Positions 51,237 through 62,391 of a DNA stretch of 64,000 nucleotides are shown piece after piece. The stretch spans positions 1,011,001 through 1,075,000 of the forward strand of contig JADJQM010000001.1 of assembly GCA_016712715.1 (NCBI GenBank), in the 5' to 3' direction. Made by a program: the position numbers and the translations under genes. Within the stretch, counting starts at the first letter, position 1. Each line of letters begins with the position of its first letter. The notes beneath the pieces were generated by a model. That model searched no databases, was not told where the DNA came from, and worked only from the letters and a program-made list of their open reading frames with translations. This stretch comes from Rhodospirillaceae bacterium (GTDB taxonomy: Bacteria > Pseudomonadota > Alphaproteobacteria > Dongiales > Dongiaceae).

Positions 51237-54110
51237 ATGGCTAACCATCTGAGAGATCATAAGATTTCCGTGCGCGGCGCGCGCGAGCACAACCTCAAGA
51301 ACGTGGATGTCGACCTGCCCCGGGATTCGCTCGTGGTGATCACGGGCCTGTCCGGTTCCGGAAAGTCGTCGCTCGCCTTCGACACGATCTATGCCGAGGG
51401 GCAGCGGCGCTATGTTGAGAGCCTCTCGGCCTATGCCCGCCAGTTCCTGGAATTGATGCAGAAGCCGGACGTCGATTCGATCGACGGCCTGTCGCCGGCC
51501 ATCTCGATTGAGCAAAAGACGACCTCGAAGAATCCGCGCTCGACGGTCGGCACCGTGACCGAGATCTACGATTACATGCGCCTGCTGTTCGCGCGCGTCG
51601 GTATCCCCTATTCGCCGGCCACGGGCCTGCCCATCGAGAGCCAGACCATCAGCCAGATGGTCGATCGGATCATGGCGCTGCCGGAGGGGACGCGGCTCCT
51701 GCTGCTGGCGCCGATCGCGCGCGGCCGCAAGGGCGAGTACCGCAAGGAATTCCAGGATCTGCAGAAGCGCGGCTTCCAGCGCGTGCGGGTCGACGGCACG
51801 ATCCATGACATCGCCGAGGTGCCGGCGCTCAACAAGAAGCTGAAGCACGATATCGAGGTGGTGGTCGACCGCATCGCCGTGAAGAAGGGGCTGGAGACGC
51901 GCCTTGCCGGCAGTGTCGAGACGGCCCTGGGTCTGGCCGATGGATTGCTGTTTGCCGATTACGCCGACAAGCCGGACGAACGCATCCTGTTTTCGTCGCG
52001 TTTTGCCTGCCCGGTCTCCGGTTTCACGATCGACGAGATCGAGCCGCGGCTGTTCTCCTTCAACAACCCGTTCGGCGCCTGCCCGGTCTGCGATGGGTTG
52101 GGCGAGAAGCTCTATTTCGATCCTGAGATGGTGGTGCCGGATACGGCCAAGAATTTGCGGGACGGGGCGGTGGCGCCCTGGGCCAGCTCGACCTCGCAAT
52201 ATTACACGCAGGCGTTGGAAAGCCTCGCCAAGCATTACAAGTTTTCGCTGGGCACCGCCTGGAAGGATCTGCCGAAGAAGATCCGCGACGTGATCCTGTT
52301 CGGCTCGGGCGAGGAAATCGTCACCATGTCGTTCGATGACGGCACCCGGTCCTACAAGACGACGCGGCCGTTCGAGGGCGTCATCACCAATATGGATCGC
52401 CGCTTCCGCGAGACCGACAGCGCCTGGGTGCGCGAGGAATTGGGCCGCTATCAATCGACCAGCCCGTGCGAGGCCTGCGAGGGCAAGCGCCTGAAGCCGG
52501 AAGCCCTCGCGGTCAAGATCGACAAGAAGAACATTGCCGACGTCGCGGAATATTCCATCCTTCAAGCGGCCGATTGGTTCGGGGGTCTTGCCAAGAAATT
52601 GAGCAAGAAGGAGAACGATATCGCCTATCGTATCCTCAAGGAGATCAATGAGCGGCTGGGGTTCCTCAATTCCGTCGGCCTCGAATATCTGACCTTGGGC
52701 CGTGCCTCGGCGACGCTGTCAGGCGGCGAGAGCCAGCGTATTCGCCTCGCCTCCCAGATCGGCTCCGGCCTTACCGGTGTGCTCTATGTTCTGGATGAGC
52801 CGTCGATCGGGCTGCATCAGCGCGACAATGACCGGCTCTTGGCGACCCTGAAACGCCTCCGGGATCTCGGCAACACGGTGATCGTGGTAGAGCATGACGA
52901 GGATGCGATTCGCAACGCCGATTACCTGGTCGATATGGGGCCGGCCGCCGGTATCCATGGCGGCGAAGTGGTGGCGCAGGGTACGCCTGCCGAGGTGATG
53001 AAGTCGAACAGCCTCACCGCGCAATATTTGACCGGCAGGCGCAAGATCGACATTCCGACGGAGCGACGCAAGGGGGCCGGCAAGGCCGCGCGCCTGCGCA
53101 TCGTCGGCGCCAGGCACAACAATCTGAAGAACATCACGGTCGATATTCCGCTGGGCACCATGACCTGCGTCACCGGTGTCTCCGGCGGCGGCAAGTCGAC
53201 GCTGATCATCGAGACGCTCTACAACGCGCTGGCGAAGCGCCTGCATGATGCGCGCACGCATCCGGGCGAGCATGACCGCATCGAAGGTATCGAATTCCTC
53301 GACAAGGTGATCGACATCGACCAGTCGCCGATCGGCCGCACGCCACGCTCGAACCCAGCCACCTATACCGGCGCCTTCACGCCGATCCGCGAATGGTTTG
53401 CGGGCCTCCCCGATGCGCTGGCGCGCGGCTACAAGGCCGGGCGGTTCTCGTTCAACGTCAAAGGCGGCCGCTGCGAATCCTGCGAAGGCGACGGTGTCAT
53501 CAAGATCGAGATGCATTTCCTGCCAGACGTCTATGTGCAATGCGACCAATGCAAGGGCAAGCGCTACAACCGTGAAACCCTCGAGGTGCATTTCAAGAAC
53601 AAGTCGATCGCCGACGTGCTCGACATGACTGTCGAGGAAGGCGTCGACTTCTTCAAGGCGGTTCCCGCCATCCGCGACAAGCTCGCCATGCTGAACCAGG
53701 TGGGCCTGGGCTACGTCCATATCGGGCAGGCGGCCACCACCTTGTCAGGCGGCGAGGCGCAACGCGTGAAGCTCGCCAAGGAGCTCTCCAGGCGTGCCAC
53801 CGGCCGCACGCTCTATATCCTCGACGAGCCGACCACGGGTCTTCATTTCGAGGATGTGCGCAAGCTTCTTGAGGTGCTGCAGCACCTCGTTGACCAGGGC
53901 AACACCATCGTCGTCATCGAACACAATCTCGAAGTCATCAAGGTCGCCGACTGGATCATCGACCTCGGCCCCGAAGGCGGCGACAAAGGCGGCCGCATCG
54001 TCGCCGAAGGCACGCCGGAAGACGTTGCCGACACGCCCGGCAGCTACACCGGCCAATATCTGGCGCCGTATTTGAGCAAGCGCGTGAAGAAGAAGGCAGC
54101 GAAGGGGTAG
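51237..54110 (+). CDS. uvrA: UvrABC excinuclease subunit A
   Basis: UvrA recognises distorted DNA and loads UvrB in nucleotide excision repair. The 957-residue protein shows two ABC-type ATPase halves: Walker [10 protein letters not shown] near the N-terminus and GVSGGGKST in the second half, signatures LSGGESQRI and LSGGEAQRV, and Walker [10 protein letters not shown] and ILDEPTTGL. The zinc fingers are visible as [12 protein letters not shown], CEACEGKR, and the C-terminal CESCEGDG with CDQCKGKR sets. The start [20 protein letters not shown] is normal. Confidence 0.98.
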   Translation: MANHLRDHKISVRGAREHNLKNVDVDLPRDSLVVITGLSGSGKSSLAFDTIYAEGQRRYVESLSAYARQFLELMQKPDVDSIDGLSPAISIEQKTTSKNPRSTVGTVTEIYDYMRLLFARVGIPYSPATGLPIESQTISQMVDRIMALPEGTRLLLLAPIARGRKGEYRKEFQDLQKRGFQRVRVDGTIHDIAEVPALNKKLKHDIEVVVDRIAVKKGLETRLAGSVETALGLADGLLFADYADKPDERILFSSRFACPVSGFTIDEIEPRLFSFNNPFGACPVCDGLGEKLYFDPEMVVPDTAKNLRDGAVAPWASSTSQYYTQALESLAKHYKFSLGTAWKDLPKKIRDVILFGSGEEIVTMSFDDGTRSYKTTRPFEGVITNMDRRFRETDSAWVREELGRYQSTSPCEACEGKRLKPEALAVKIDKKNIADVAEYSILQAADWFGGLAKKLSKKENDIAYRILKEINERLGFLNSVGLEYLTLGRASATLSGGESQRIRLASQIGSGLTGVLYVLDEPSIGLHQRDNDRLLATLKRLRDLGNTVIVVEHDEDAIRNADYLVDMGPAAGIHGGEVVAQGTPAEVMKSNSLTAQYLTGRRKIDIPTERRKGAGKAARLRIVGARHNNLKNITVDIPLGTMTCVTGVSGGGKSTLIIETLYNALAKRLHDARTHPGEHDRIEGIEFLDKVIDIDQSPIGRTPRSNPATYTGAFTPIREWFAGLPDALARGYKAGRFSFNVKGGRCESCEGDGVIKIEMHFLPDVYVQCDQCKGKRYNRETLEVHFKNKSIADVLDMTVEEGVDFFKAVPAIRDKLAMLNQVGLGYVHIGQAATTLSGGEAQRVKLAKELSRRATGRTLYILDEPTTGLHFEDVRKLLEVLQHLVDQGNTIVVIEHNLEVIKVADWIIDLGPEGGDKGGRIVAEGTPEDVADTPGSYTGQYLAPYLSKRVKKKAAKG

Positions 54111-54113
54111 GAC

Positions 54114-54752
54114 ATGTACCAGCTCTATTGGAATCCCGGCAGTGCGGCGATGGCGCCTCAGGCGATCCTGCTGGAGGCAGGCGCCGAGGTCGAGTTCATC
54201 CGTGTCGACGGCGACAAGGGTGACTTGAAGAAGCCCGAGTATCAGAAATTAAACCCGCATGCGCGGGTGCCGACGCTGGTCTATGACGATGGCCAGGTCA
54301 TGTATGAGAGTGCTGCCATCTGCCAGTTCCTGGTCGAGCGCTTTCCGGAATTGAAGCTGGCACCAGCCGTGGGTCACGCCGACCGCGCGCGCTATCTGCA
54401 GTGGATGGCGTATCTCACCAACACCGTGCAGGAAGCCTTGATGCATTGGTGGCATGGCGAGAACTTCATCGACGGTACGGCCGAGCAGGCCAAGCTCAAG
54501 GCGCAGGCCGAGCTGCGATTAGCCAAGATGTGGGCGTTCCTCGATGGCGAGCTGGCGGCCAAGGGGCCGCATCTATGCGGCGGGACCTTCTATGCCTGCG
54601 ACTATTTCCTGGTGATGCTGGTGCGCTGGTCGCGGATGACCGAGAAACCCGGCCATCTCTATCCGCAGCTGAATTCGCTGATCCGGACCGCCATGGCGCG
54701 GCCAGCGTATAAGAAGATGCTGGAGCAGCAGGGCATCGAGCAGCTGGTTTAG
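54114..54752 (+). CDS. Glutathione S-transferase family protein
   Basis: The 212-residue protein has the GST plan: a thioredoxin-like N-domain (MYQLYWNPGSAAMAPQAILL, then LNPHARVPTLVYDDGQ with the cis-proline, and YESAAICQFLVERFPEL), and an all-helical C-domain with GGTFYACDYFLVMLVRW. A serine or tyrosine in the first segment would be catalytic. It starts 3 bases after the uvrA stop, which suggests co-transcription. Substrate unknown. Confidence 0.92.
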   Translation: MYQLYWNPGSAAMAPQAILLEAGAEVEFIRVDGDKGDLKKPEYQKLNPHARVPTLVYDDGQVMYESAAICQFLVERFPELKLAPAVGHADRARYLQWMAYLTNTVQEALMHWWHGENFIDGTAEQAKLKAQAELRLAKMWAFLDGELAAKGPHLCGGTFYACDYFLVMLVRWSRMTEKPGHLYPQLNSLIRTAMARPAYKKMLEQQGIEQLV

Positions 54753-54774
54753 CCGTCCTCACTCGTTCCATATC

Positions 54775-54803
54775 GTCATCCCCGGGCTTGACCCGGGGAT
54801 GAC
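54775..54803. terminator. 12-bp perfect hairpin between convergent genes (bidirectional terminator/REP-like)
   Basis: GTCATCCCCGGG and CCCGGGGATGAC pair perfectly around CTTGA. It is the well-known alphaproteobacterial-style 'GTCATCCCCGGGCTTGACC' element and sits between the convergent gst and chemoreceptor genes. Confidence 0.75.
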
Positions 54804-54824
54804 GGCAGAGTTGTTCCAATCTCG

Positions 54825-56330
54825 TCACATCGCCCGCACGTTCGCGAGGAACTGATCGACACGCTGTTCCAGGTTTGCTGCCTGGTCGGCCAAGCCCCGG
54901 GCCACTTCCAGCACCGAGGCGGAGGTGCGGCCGGTGTCCTCGGCGGACTGGTTGACGCCGAGGATATTGCCGGAGACTTCGCGGGTCGCGGCGGATTGTT
55001 CCTCGACGGCGCTGGAGATCGAGGTGCTGATCTCGTTGACGCGGGCAATGATCTGGCCGATCTCGCGGATCGCCGATGCCGTAGTCTGGCTCGATTGCTG
55101 GATGCCGTCGATCTGCTGGCTGATTTCCTCGGTCGCCCGGCCCGTCTGGGTGGCGAGCGACTTCACTTCGGATGCCACCACGGCGAAGCCACGGCCCGCC
55201 TCGCCGGCGCGCGCCGCTTCAATCGTGGCATTCAGGGCCAGCAAATTGGTCTGGCCGGCAATGTCGGAAATCATCTGGGTCACATTGCCGATCCTGTCGG
55301 CAGCCCCCACCAGGGTTCCCACCATCTCTTCGGAGCTGCGCGCCTGGCCGACCGCAACGTTGATGATGCCGGTCGCATCCGTAAGCTGGCGGGCGATTTC
55401 GTTGACCGAGGCGGAGAGCTGCTCGGTGGCGGCGGATACCGTCGAGGATTGTTGCTTGGTCTGTTCCGCAGCGGCGGCCAATGACTGTGCCGTCTGCTGC
55501 ATGTGTTCGGCCGAGACCGCCACGGATTGCACCAGCGACTTCACGTTGTCCTCGAAATCCTGTGCCAGGGCAGCATTCTCTGCCTTGCGCTTGGACAGAT
55601 CGGTCGCGAACTTCACGACCTTGTACGGTCGCCCTTGCGCATCCAGGATCGGGTTGTAGGTGGCTTCGAGCCATATCTCCTTGCCGCCCTTGCCGACGCG
55701 GCGGAAGCGCCCGGCCTGGTATTCGCCGCGGTTGAGGCTTTCCCAGAACTGCTTGTATTCGGCGCTGGCTTTATAGGCAGGATCGGCGAAGATGCTGTGA
55801 TGTTTGCCTTTGACCTCGTCCAGGCGATAGCCGACCACGCTGAGAAAATTCTCGTTGGCGTCGAGGATGGTGCCGTCGAGGTTGAACTGGATCACGGCCT
55901 GGGAGCGGCCGATCGCCTCGACCTGGCCCTGCAGGTCGGCGGAGCCCAGCTTCTGCGCAGTGATGTCGGTCGCGAACTTGACAACCTTGTAGGGCCTGCC
56001 GCGCAAATCGAGGATCGGGTTGTAGCTGGCTTCCAGCCAGATTTCCTTGCCGCCCTTGCCGATGCGCAGGAACTGTCCGGATTGGAAAGTGCCGCGACCA
56101 AGAGTTGCCCAGAACTGTCGATATTCGCTGCTGTCCTTATAAGCCGGCTCGACGAACAGGCTGTGATGCCTGCCCTGGATTTCAGCCAAGCTGTAGCCAA
56201 CCGCCGCCAGGAAATTCGGATTGGCGGTGATGATCGTGCCATCGAGCTTGAACTCGATGACGGCCTGGGAGGTATGGAGCGCCGCGAGTTTCGCCGCCAT
56301 TTCACGCTTGGATGAACCGAACACAGGCAA
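54825..56330 (-). CDS. Soluble chemoreceptor with two PAS domains
   Basis: The 501-residue protein has no signal peptide or membrane helix. PAS domain 1 (about residues 18-125) and PAS domain 2 (about 140-247) are near duplicates: both contain LDGTI, NFL-x-x-VGY, GRHHSLF or GKHHSIF, and [17 protein letters not shown] followed by [12 protein letters not shown]. The rest is a methyl-accepting domain with tip residues about 358-395 ([20 protein letters not shown] then [19 protein letters not shown]). PAS domains of this BAT-like type often bind FAD or haem for redox or oxygen taxis. It should signal to CheA from the cytoplasm. Confidence 0.94.
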   Translation of the reverse strand: MPVFGSSKREMAAKLAALHTSQAVIEFKLDGTIITANPNFLAAVGYSLAEIQGRHHSLFVEPAYKDSSEYRQFWATLGRGTFQSGQFLRIGKGGKEIWLEASYNPILDLRGRPYKVVKFATDITAQKLGSADLQGQVEAIGRSQAVIQFNLDGTILDANENFLSVVGYRLDEVKGKHHSIFADPAYKASAEYKQFWESLNRGEYQAGRFRRVGKGGKEIWLEATYNPILDAQGRPYKVVKFATDLSKRKAENAALAQDFEDNVKSLVQSVAVSAEHMQQTAQSLAAAAEQTKQQSSTVSAATEQLSASVNEIARQLTDATGIINVAVGQARSSEEMVGTLVGAADRIGNVTQMISDIAGQTNLLALNATIEAARAGEAGRGFAVVASEVKSLATQTGRATEEISQQIDGIQQSSQTTASAIREIGQIIARVNEISTSISSAVEEQSAATREVSGNILGVNQSAEDTGRTSASVLEVARGLADQAANLEQRVDQFLANVRAM

Positions 56331-56462
56331 ACTCCGTCTTGGGGAAATCGGGGGTTTGCAGTGGTCTACGGGGTCATTTCACGCCTAGATCAGCGACAGT
56401 TTACGATAGCAAATAAACTGCATACTATAGTGTGCATTTCGCGTGGACGCCGAGGCTCGGCG

Positions 56463-56852
56463 CTAAGCCGCCTTCGCGGCAATCGCTTCGACTTCGATCA
56501 ACCATTCCGGATTGGCGAGTTGCTGGACAACGATCAGGGTCGAGGCGGGCTGGGCGCCGGCCAGTGCCTTGTCGCGGGCAATCCGGGATGCCGGCACATC
56601 CTCCCCCCTTGTCAGAATGACGTTCACCTTAACTAGATCATGGACATTCATGCCATCTGCCTCGAGACAGGCAATGAGATTGGCCCAGGCCAGCTCCGCC
56701 TGCGCGGCAAAGCCCTGGGCAGTCTGGTGCTGGCGGTCGCAGCCGACCTGGCCGCTGATATGCAGCCAGCGGAAATTGGCCGGGGCCGCGACCATCTGCG
56801 AATAGCGGCTGAAGGGCGGCGGGGCCGAGGGCGGGTTGAGGAAGTTCAGCAT
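56463..56852 (-). CDS. RidA-family protein (short type)
   Basis: The 129-residue product (start ATG 56852, [20 protein letters not shown]) has the RidA trimer fold: [60 protein letters not shown], and [20 protein letters not shown] at the end. The substrate-binding arginine expected near position 105 is replaced, since the segment reads QPASTLIVV, so deaminase activity may be lost. A second, longer RidA lies at 42040. Confidence 0.88.
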   Translation of the reverse strand: MLNFLNPPSAPPPFSRYSQMVAAPANFRWLHISGQVGCDRQHQTAQGFAAQAELAWANLIACLEADGMNVHDLVKVNVILTRGEDVPASRIARDKALAGAQPASTLIVVQQLANPEWLIEVEAIAAKAA

Positions 56853-56875
56853 GATTGGGCTCCTTTGGTTCATAG

Positions 56876-56975
56876 CCTCCCACCTTCAGGGGGGGGTGGA
56901 GGGGGGCCGATCAGTCTCGTTTGTGGCAAGCCATCACCCATGCCCCCACCCTACCCTCCCCCTGAAGGGGGAGGG
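56876..56975. repeat. Paired GC-rich hairpin repeat upstream of trmFO
   Basis: Two hairpins face each other: CCTCCCACCTTCAGG with GGGGGGTGGAGG (about 56876-56902), and CCCTCCCCCTGAAGGGGGAGGG (56954-56975). They resemble the smaller element at 16736 and form a second, looser class of palindromic repeats. Confidence 0.6.
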
Positions 56976-57011
56976 AATAAGGAAACCTTGCCCCGTCCCG
57001 TCCTGGGCGCT

Positions 57012-58388
57012 ATGACCCGCCCCATGACCGAAAGCACTTTGAAGCCCGTCCATATCATCGGTGCCGGCCTGGCCGGTTCCGAGGCCGCCTGGCAACTTGT
57101 CTCGGCCGGCGTGCCGGTGGTGCTGCACGAGATGCGCCCGCACCGCGCCACCGACGCGCACCAGACCGACCGTTGCGCGGAGCTGGTCTGCTCCAACTCG
57201 TTCCGCTCGGACGATGCGGAGAACAATGCCGTGGGGCTGCTGCACGAGGAGATGCGCCGCGCCGGCTCGCTGATCCTGAAATCGGCCGATGCCAGGAAGC
57301 TGCCGGCGGGCGGGGCGCTTGCCGTCGACCGGGATGGCTTTGCCGAACGCGTCACCGCCGAGCTGATCGCGCATCCGCTGGTGACGCTGGCGCGCGGCGA
57401 GGTCGACGGATTGCCGCCCGAAGATTGGGACAGCGTCATCGTGGCGACCGGCCCCCTCACCTCGCCGGCACTTGCGGAAGCCATCCTGTCATTGACCGGC
57501 GAAGCATCGTTGAGCTTCTTTGACGCCATCGCCCCCATCGTGCACAAGGACAGCATCGACCTGGAGAAGGCCTGGTTCCAGTCGCGCTATGACAAGGTGG
57601 GACCCGAAGGCGACGGCGCCGACTATATCAACTGCCCGCTCGACAAGCCGCAATACCTCGCCTTCATCGAGGCGCTGCTGGTCGGTGAGAAGACCGAGTT
57701 CAAGGAATGGGAAGGCACACCCTATTTCGAAGGATGCCTACCCATCGAGATCATGGCCGCGCGTGGCGCCAACACTTTGCGTTTTGGGCCGATGAAGCCC
57801 ATTGGCCTGTTCGATCCGCGCGAACAGCGCAGGCCCTATGCGGTGGTGCAGCTGCGCCAGGACAATGCGCTGGGCACGCTCTACAACATGGTGGGTTTCC
57901 AGACGAAACTGAAATATGCCGAACAGGTGCGCGTCTTCCGCACCATCCCGGGCCTCGAGCATGCCGAGTTCGCGCGGTTGGGCGGGCTTCACCGCAACAC
58001 CTTCATCAACAGTCCGAAGCTGCTCGATCAAGCCCTGCGCTTGAAGGCGCAGCCACGGTTGCGCTTTGCCGGCCAGATCACCGGCGTCGAAGGTTATGTC
58101 GAGAGTGCCGCCATCGGATTGCTTGCCGGCCGCTTCGCCGCCGCCGAGCGATTGGGGCAGACGATGGCACCGCCACCGCTCACGACCGCCCTGGGCGCGC
58201 TCATCGGCCATATCACGGGCCAAGCGGACGCCAAGACCTTCCAGCCGATGAACGTCAATTTCGGCCTGTTCCCGGAAATCGATGCGCCCGACGGCCTCAC
58301 CAAGGCGCAGTTACGCGAATGGAAATCCGGCCGCAAGCCGCGCCTCAGCCAACGCGCGCTGGGTGATCTGGCGGAGTGGCTGGCCTAG
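57012..58388 (+). CDS. trmFO: Folate- and FAD-dependent tRNA (m5U54) methyltransferase TrmFO
   Basis: TrmFO makes ribothymidine at position 54 of tRNA using methylene-tetrahydrofolate and FAD. Landmarks are [17 protein letters not shown] (FAD-binding), [18 protein letters not shown], the active-site cysteine stretch [29 protein letters not shown], and [35 protein letters not shown] is another signature. I use ATG 57012 (458 residues); ATG 57024 is possible. The frame is open back to 56640 through the repeat but that is not coding. It is divergent from ridA. Confidence 0.97.
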   Translation: MTRPMTESTLKPVHIIGAGLAGSEAAWQLVSAGVPVVLHEMRPHRATDAHQTDRCAELVCSNSFRSDDAENNAVGLLHEEMRRAGSLILKSADARKLPAGGALAVDRDGFAERVTAELIAHPLVTLARGEVDGLPPEDWDSVIVATGPLTSPALAEAILSLTGEASLSFFDAIAPIVHKDSIDLEKAWFQSRYDKVGPEGDGADYINCPLDKPQYLAFIEALLVGEKTEFKEWEGTPYFEGCLPIEIMAARGANTLRFGPMKPIGLFDPREQRRPYAVVQLRQDNALGTLYNMVGFQTKLKYAEQVRVFRTIPGLEHAEFARLGGLHRNTFINSPKLLDQALRLKAQPRLRFAGQITGVEGYVESAAIGLLAGRFAAAERLGQTMAPPPLTTALGALIGHITGQADAKTFQPMNVNFGLFPEIDAPDGLTKAQLREWKSGRKPRLSQRALGDLAEWLA

Positions 58389-58409
58389 GAATCTGACCGC
58401 GGGCAGCCG

Positions 58410-59144
58410 TCAGACCGACTCGCCAGCGTTGCGGTACATGACCAGGGCGGCCGCGAGCACCATGCAGTCGATCTGGATTTCCGTCTGGCGCGACCGGCAA
58501 TAGGCAAGATCGGAATCGTCAACCTGCAGGACCTCGGCGATCTTGCCGGTCAGGCAGTGGTGCAACGTGCCGCCGGCGGGTTTGACGCAATCGACCACCC
58601 AGCCGAGCGTGATGCGATCCCAGTAGGATTTGGCGGCATCACGACCGGCGGTCCAGTCGGCAGGATCGCTTTTCTCGCCCAGGCTCGTCTTCATGCGATA
58701 GAGCAATGTGCCATGTATGGCGCAATCTTCAAACGCCTCGAAATTGGCCACCCCGACACAGAATTTTTCGATCTGCTCGGCGGGATTGAGATCCTTGGCC
58801 ATGGCGGTGAAAATGCACTTGTTGCCATTGCGAAGCGCCAGGAGTTCACCAAGATCCTTGCCGGTCATGCAATTCGATATGGCATGCTTCACAATGCGAT
58901 CGGTCGCGGCATCCCGGCGCGCCATCATCTCCGGATAGCGGGCCCGAGCACGTTCCTGCAGCGCGACCTCACGCTGCTCGGGGGTGAGGCGGGCCATCGC
59001 TTCGTCGGACATCTCAGCGCCGACACCGGCGTATGGCTGGCTCAACGGCGCAGCGGCGCTGTTGGCGGCGGGAGATGCGGTCTGGCATCCACCGAGCATG
59101 ATGGCCAAGCCAAACGAGACAAGAAATGCGGTACTGATTTTCAT
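58410..59144 (-). CDS. Eight-cysteine lipoprotein A (unknown family)
   Basis: This 244-residue protein has a lipoprotein signal ending in the lipobox LGGC (Cys20), so it should be anchored in the envelope. After a Gly/Ala/Ser/Pro-rich linker and a charged helix (QREVALQERARARYPEMMAR), it holds eight further cysteines, in NCMTG, NKCIF, KFCVG, EDCAI, VDCVK, HHCLT, AYCRS and IDCMV. Two downstream-reading neighbours carry eight cysteines in the same order and similar local context. I recognise no family. The protein ends just after trmFO, to which it is convergent. Confidence 0.72.
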   Translation of the reverse strand: MKISTAFLVSFGLAIMLGGCQTASPAANSAAAPLSQPYAGVGAEMSDEAMARLTPEQREVALQERARARYPEMMARRDAATDRIVKHAISNCMTGKDLGELLALRNGNKCIFTAMAKDLNPAEQIEKFCVGVANFEAFEDCAIHGTLLYRMKTSLGEKSDPADWTAGRDAAKSYWDRITLGWVVDCVKPAGGTLHHCLTGKIAEVLQVDDSDLAYCRSRQTEIQIDCMVLAAALVMYRNAGESV

Positions 59145-59326
59145 GGGACTCCCTCGCGCAGCGGCATCTTCGGTGAAGCATCCTGATACGAATAATTGCG
59201 CCTACATTTTAGGAGAGCCATCTGAAGTTGTCCAACGGGATCAGCGCGATCATCACCGCCCAACGAATGTCCATGGCAAAGGATGCCACGAGCCGCGGAC
59301 CCATGCTTCACTGCATCATTGCCCAG

Positions 59327-60046
59327 CTATGAACCGACGCGCGTCGCCGCGCTCTCGATCAGCTCCAATGCCGCGGCTTCACCGATGCACTGGCCGAAGA
59401 TGAAATCATCTTCAACCGCGAGGCATGACCGGCCATCTTCCGCCTTGCCGCCGAGGCGTCCCACCAGCCGATCGGCAAGGCAGGCACGGGCCGCTTCGTC
59501 GCCGGTATGGCCGGACTTGGTGCAGGCAAAGGATTCGTCAAGGGCGATGACGGCCATTTCGCCGGCCAACACGCCTTCGATATCCTGCCAGGCCGCGGCG
59601 GAGATGGGCACCTTGGACTGTTCCCGCACACGCATCAGCATCGAGCCCATCAGGATGCACTTGAAAGATTGCTCCGGTTCCTCGAAGCCGCCGCAATTTT
59701 CGTTGGCCGCGCCGCTGGGGTCGATGGCGAGAGCCGTCTTCTCATTGAAGCAGCCCATCAACCCGGCCTTGCTGGCGACTACGCTGTGGTCGCGGGCGCA
59801 GGCCGCCATCGCCTTCGAAAACATTTCTTTCATTGCCGCTTCGATGCGGGCATCAAATACGCCGTTGGTCTTGTTGTCGAGGGCCGTGGTGCTGCTCGAA
59901 ACGGCAGGCGCCGTAACCTTGCTCGATGTCGCGGGGGGCGGCGTGGTGGCGCTGGTCGACTCCTGCCTGGCCTGGCAGCCCATCAGGCCACTCATGGCGA
60001 TAGCGAAAGTGACCACGGGCAAGATGCGCCGAACACTCATGAACAT
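59327..60046 (-). CDS. Eight-cysteine lipoprotein B (unknown family)
   Basis: The 239-residue protein has a signal with lipobox LMGC (Cys24), a Ser/Thr/Pro-rich linker, then eight cysteines: AACARD, MGCFNE, ENCGGF, FKCILM, FACTKS, RACLAD, RSCLAV and GQCIGE. The middle part, NENCGGFEEPEQSFKCILMG and then AAAWQDIEGVLAGE, matches the third protein (AASC, FFTCLMAGSYL, EEWQDLSLAV) best. It is probably a diverged copy of genes A and C. Function is unknown. A 180-base gap separates it from gene A, and about 195 bases from gene C. Confidence 0.72.
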   Translation of the reverse strand: MFMSVRRILPVVTFAIAMSGLMGCQARQESTSATTPPPATSSKVTAPAVSSSTTALDNKTNGVFDARIEAAMKEMFSKAMAACARDHSVVASKAGLMGCFNEKTALAIDPSGAANENCGGFEEPEQSFKCILMGSMLMRVREQSKVPISAAAWQDIEGVLAGEMAVIALDESFACTKSGHTGDEAARACLADRLVGRLGGKAEDGRSCLAVEDDFIFGQCIGEAAALELIESAATRVGS

Positions 60047-60241
60047 GGGAGATGACCCTCTCAGATTCGCGCGACCATGAGATCAGCGCCGCTACTTATT
60101 GGATAATCGTTCGCCGCAGAACGACTACTACGATCAGCGGATATTGTCGGCTCGCCCGGCCAAAGGCAATCCCCTTTGCGAGGCGACATTGTCCTGGGTC
60201 GTCCAAAGCTCAGGTGGCGTCGACGACCAGGCCCGGGGCAC

Positions 60242-60889
60242 CTACCAGATCAAGAGCGCTCGATCTTTAATGAAGATCGTCATGGATTCGCGCATCAGGC
60301 AGCCCATGGCATCGACTTGGCGCGCACAGATATCACCAGCCTCATCACCGAGGCCGTATGCCCGCAACAGGAACGCCAGCTGACAATCGGCCGCGGTCGA
60401 CTTGGCGCATTGGAACATACTTTGTGCCGCGATTTCGGCATTGACGTTTTTCACGGCCAGACTCAGGTCCTGCCATTCCTCGGTCGACAGGACCTTCGGG
60501 CTGTCCATGTTGCGCAGAATGTCATTGAGGTAGCTGCCCGCCATCAGGCAGGTAAAGAAATTGTCCCGTTCCATCTCGGCCGCACAGGATGCTTCGCCCA
60601 AAGGTTCGTTGAACGCCTCCTTGATCTTGCTGTCGTAGCAAGCTGCCAGTGATAGCAGGCTGTGGGATTCGGACCATGAAGGCAATGTAGGGTCCGATTG
60701 GGTGCAGGCCTTTGCCAGCTTGACACGCACATCCGCCCCAATGGCCCGCAGTTTGTCTTGATGTGCCGTGTCGGCCAGTACAGTGGTGTCATACTGCTCC
60801 GGATACTGGCTGTGGGAGGATGTCGTGCCACCGGATGCACATGCCCCGAGCAGCGAGGCGAGCAGGGAAACGAGAACCGCGATCCGCAT
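60242..60889 (-). CDS. Eight-cysteine lipoprotein C (unknown family)
   Basis: I start at ATG 60889 (215 residues) because it gives a proper lipoprotein signal, MRIAVLVSLLASLLGAC, with Cys17; the frame is open upstream into the glpK end. The mature part has eight cysteines: KACTQS, AACYDS, ASCAAE, FTCLMA, FQCAKS, ADCQLA, DICARQ and MGCLMR. Segment RDNFFTCLMAGSYLNDILRN and then TEEWQDLSLAVKNV aligns with lipoprotein B. It lies 8 bases after the glpK stop, so it may be read from the glpK transcript. Confidence 0.72.
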   Translation of the reverse strand: MRIAVLVSLLASLLGACASGGTTSSHSQYPEQYDTTVLADTAHQDKLRAIGADVRVKLAKACTQSDPTLPSWSESHSLLSLAACYDSKIKEAFNEPLGEASCAAEMERDNFFTCLMAGSYLNDILRNMDSPKVLSTEEWQDLSLAVKNVNAEIAAQSMFQCAKSTAADCQLAFLLRAYGLGDEAGDICARQVDAMGCLMRESMTIFIKDRALLIW

Positions 60890-60897
60890 GAGCTGCA

Positions 60898-62379
60898 CTA
60901 AGACCTGATCCGCCCGATCGCCGTCTTCCAGCCGGCATAGAGGCGATCGCGATCCGCCTCGGCCATTTCCGGTTTGAACTCCCGCTCCTGCTGCCAACTG
61001 GCGGCGGCGGTCTTGAGATCGGGAATGATGCCGGTGCCAAGCCCGGCCGCGATCGCCGCGCCGAGCGCCGTGGTTTCCACCACCACAGGCCGCCCGATCG
61101 GCACATGGAGGAGATCAGCCAGGAACTGCATGACCCAATCGTTGCGCGCCATGCCGCCATCGACGCGCAAGCTCTGCACATCGGTGCCGGTGTCGGCAAT
61201 CATGGCACTCATGAGGTCGCGGGTCTGGTAGCAGACGGCCTCCAATGCCGCGCGCACGATCTCGGCGATGCCGGTGTCGCGGGTAAGTCCCAAGAGCGCG
61301 CCACGCGCCATCGGGTCCCAATAGGGCGCACCCAGGCCCGTGAAGGCCGGCACCAAATAGACACCACCCGTGCCGCGCACGGAGCGGGCCAGCACTTCCG
61401 TCTCGCCCGCCTGCTGGATGAGCTTCAAGCCGTCGCGCAGCCATTGCACGGCGGCGCCGGCGATGAAGATGCTGCCCTCGACCGCATAGGCGGTCTCGCC
61501 CTTCAGCTTGTAGCCGACGGTGGTGAGCAGCCGGTTCTTCGAGAGGACAGCTTTGGTGCCGGTGTTCATCAAGGCAAAGCAGCCGGTGCCATAAGTGCTC
61601 TTGATCATGCCGGGGGTGAAGCAGGCCTGACCGATGAGGGCTGCCTGCTGGTCGCCGGCCATGCCAGCGACCGGCAAGGCGATGCCCAGCTCGCGCGGAT
61701 CGGTCGTGCCGAAACCGGCGGCGTTCTCCTTGATTTCCGGCAGCATCGAGCGCGGGATCTTGAACAGCGACAGCAGTTCATCATCCCAGGCCAGCTTGTG
61801 GATGTCGCAGAGCATGGTGCGCGAGGCGTTGGTGACATCGGTCGCGTGGGCCTTGCCGCCCGTCAGGCGCCAGAGCAGGAAGGTGTCGATGGTGCCGAAG
61901 GCAAGCTCGCCGCGCTCGGCAGATTCACGCGCGCCTGCAACATTCTCGAGAATCCAGGCAATCTTGGTGGCCGAGAAATAGCTGTCGATGAGGAGGCCGG
62001 TTTTGGCCTGGATCTTGGGCTCCCAGCCATCGGCGATGAGCTGCTTGCACATGGGGGCGCCGCGCCGGTCCTGCCAGACGATGGCATTGTGCACCGGCTT
62101 GCCGGTCTTCCGGTTCCAGACGACCGTGGTTTCGCGCTGGTTGGTAATGCCGATGGCAGCAATGCGTTCGGCCCCCACCTTGGCGATGACGCCCGGGCTC
62201 ACCTCGACCGTGGCGCGCCAGATTTCCTCCGGGTCATGCTCGACCCAGCCATCGGCCGGATAGATCTGCGGCAGTTCCTTCTGTACCGTCGCCTGCGGTT
62301 CGCCGCGCAGGCTGAAGGCGATGGCGCGCGTGCTGGTGGTGCCCTGGTCGATGGCGAGGATGAGATCCGCTTTGGCCAT
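60898..62379 (-). CDS. glpK: Glycerol kinase
   Basis: GlpK phosphorylates glycerol to glycerol-3-phosphate. The 493-residue protein starts [20 protein letters not shown], has the substrate segment [20 protein letters not shown], the [15 protein letters not shown] strand, [32 protein letters not shown], and [19 protein letters not shown] in the second ATPase lobe. It lies 12 bases after upp and is followed by a lipoprotein gene. No glycerol facilitator or regulator is next to it. Confidence 0.97.
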   Translation of the reverse strand: MAKADLILAIDQGTTSTRAIAFSLRGEPQATVQKELPQIYPADGWVEHDPEEIWRATVEVSPGVIAKVGAERIAAIGITNQRETTVVWNRKTGKPVHNAIVWQDRRGAPMCKQLIADGWEPKIQAKTGLLIDSYFSATKIAWILENVAGARESAERGELAFGTIDTFLLWRLTGGKAHATDVTNASRTMLCDIHKLAWDDELLSLFKIPRSMLPEIKENAAGFGTTDPRELGIALPVAGMAGDQQAALIGQACFTPGMIKSTYGTGCFALMNTGTKAVLSKNRLLTTVGYKLKGETAYAVEGSIFIAGAAVQWLRDGLKLIQQAGETEVLARSVRGTGGVYLVPAFTGLGAPYWDPMARGALLGLTRDTGIAEIVRAALEAVCYQTRDLMSAMIADTGTDVQSLRVDGGMARNDWVMQFLADLLHVPIGRPVVVETTALGAAIAAGLGTGIIPDLKTAAASWQQEREFKPEMAEADRDRLYAGWKTAIGRIRS

Positions 62380-62391
62380 GATGATCGCCCC

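Noticed and set aside
56640..57011. Upstream extension of the trmFO frame
   Set aside because: It passes through the ridA gene in antisense and through the hairpin repeats; the family starts near 57012-57024.
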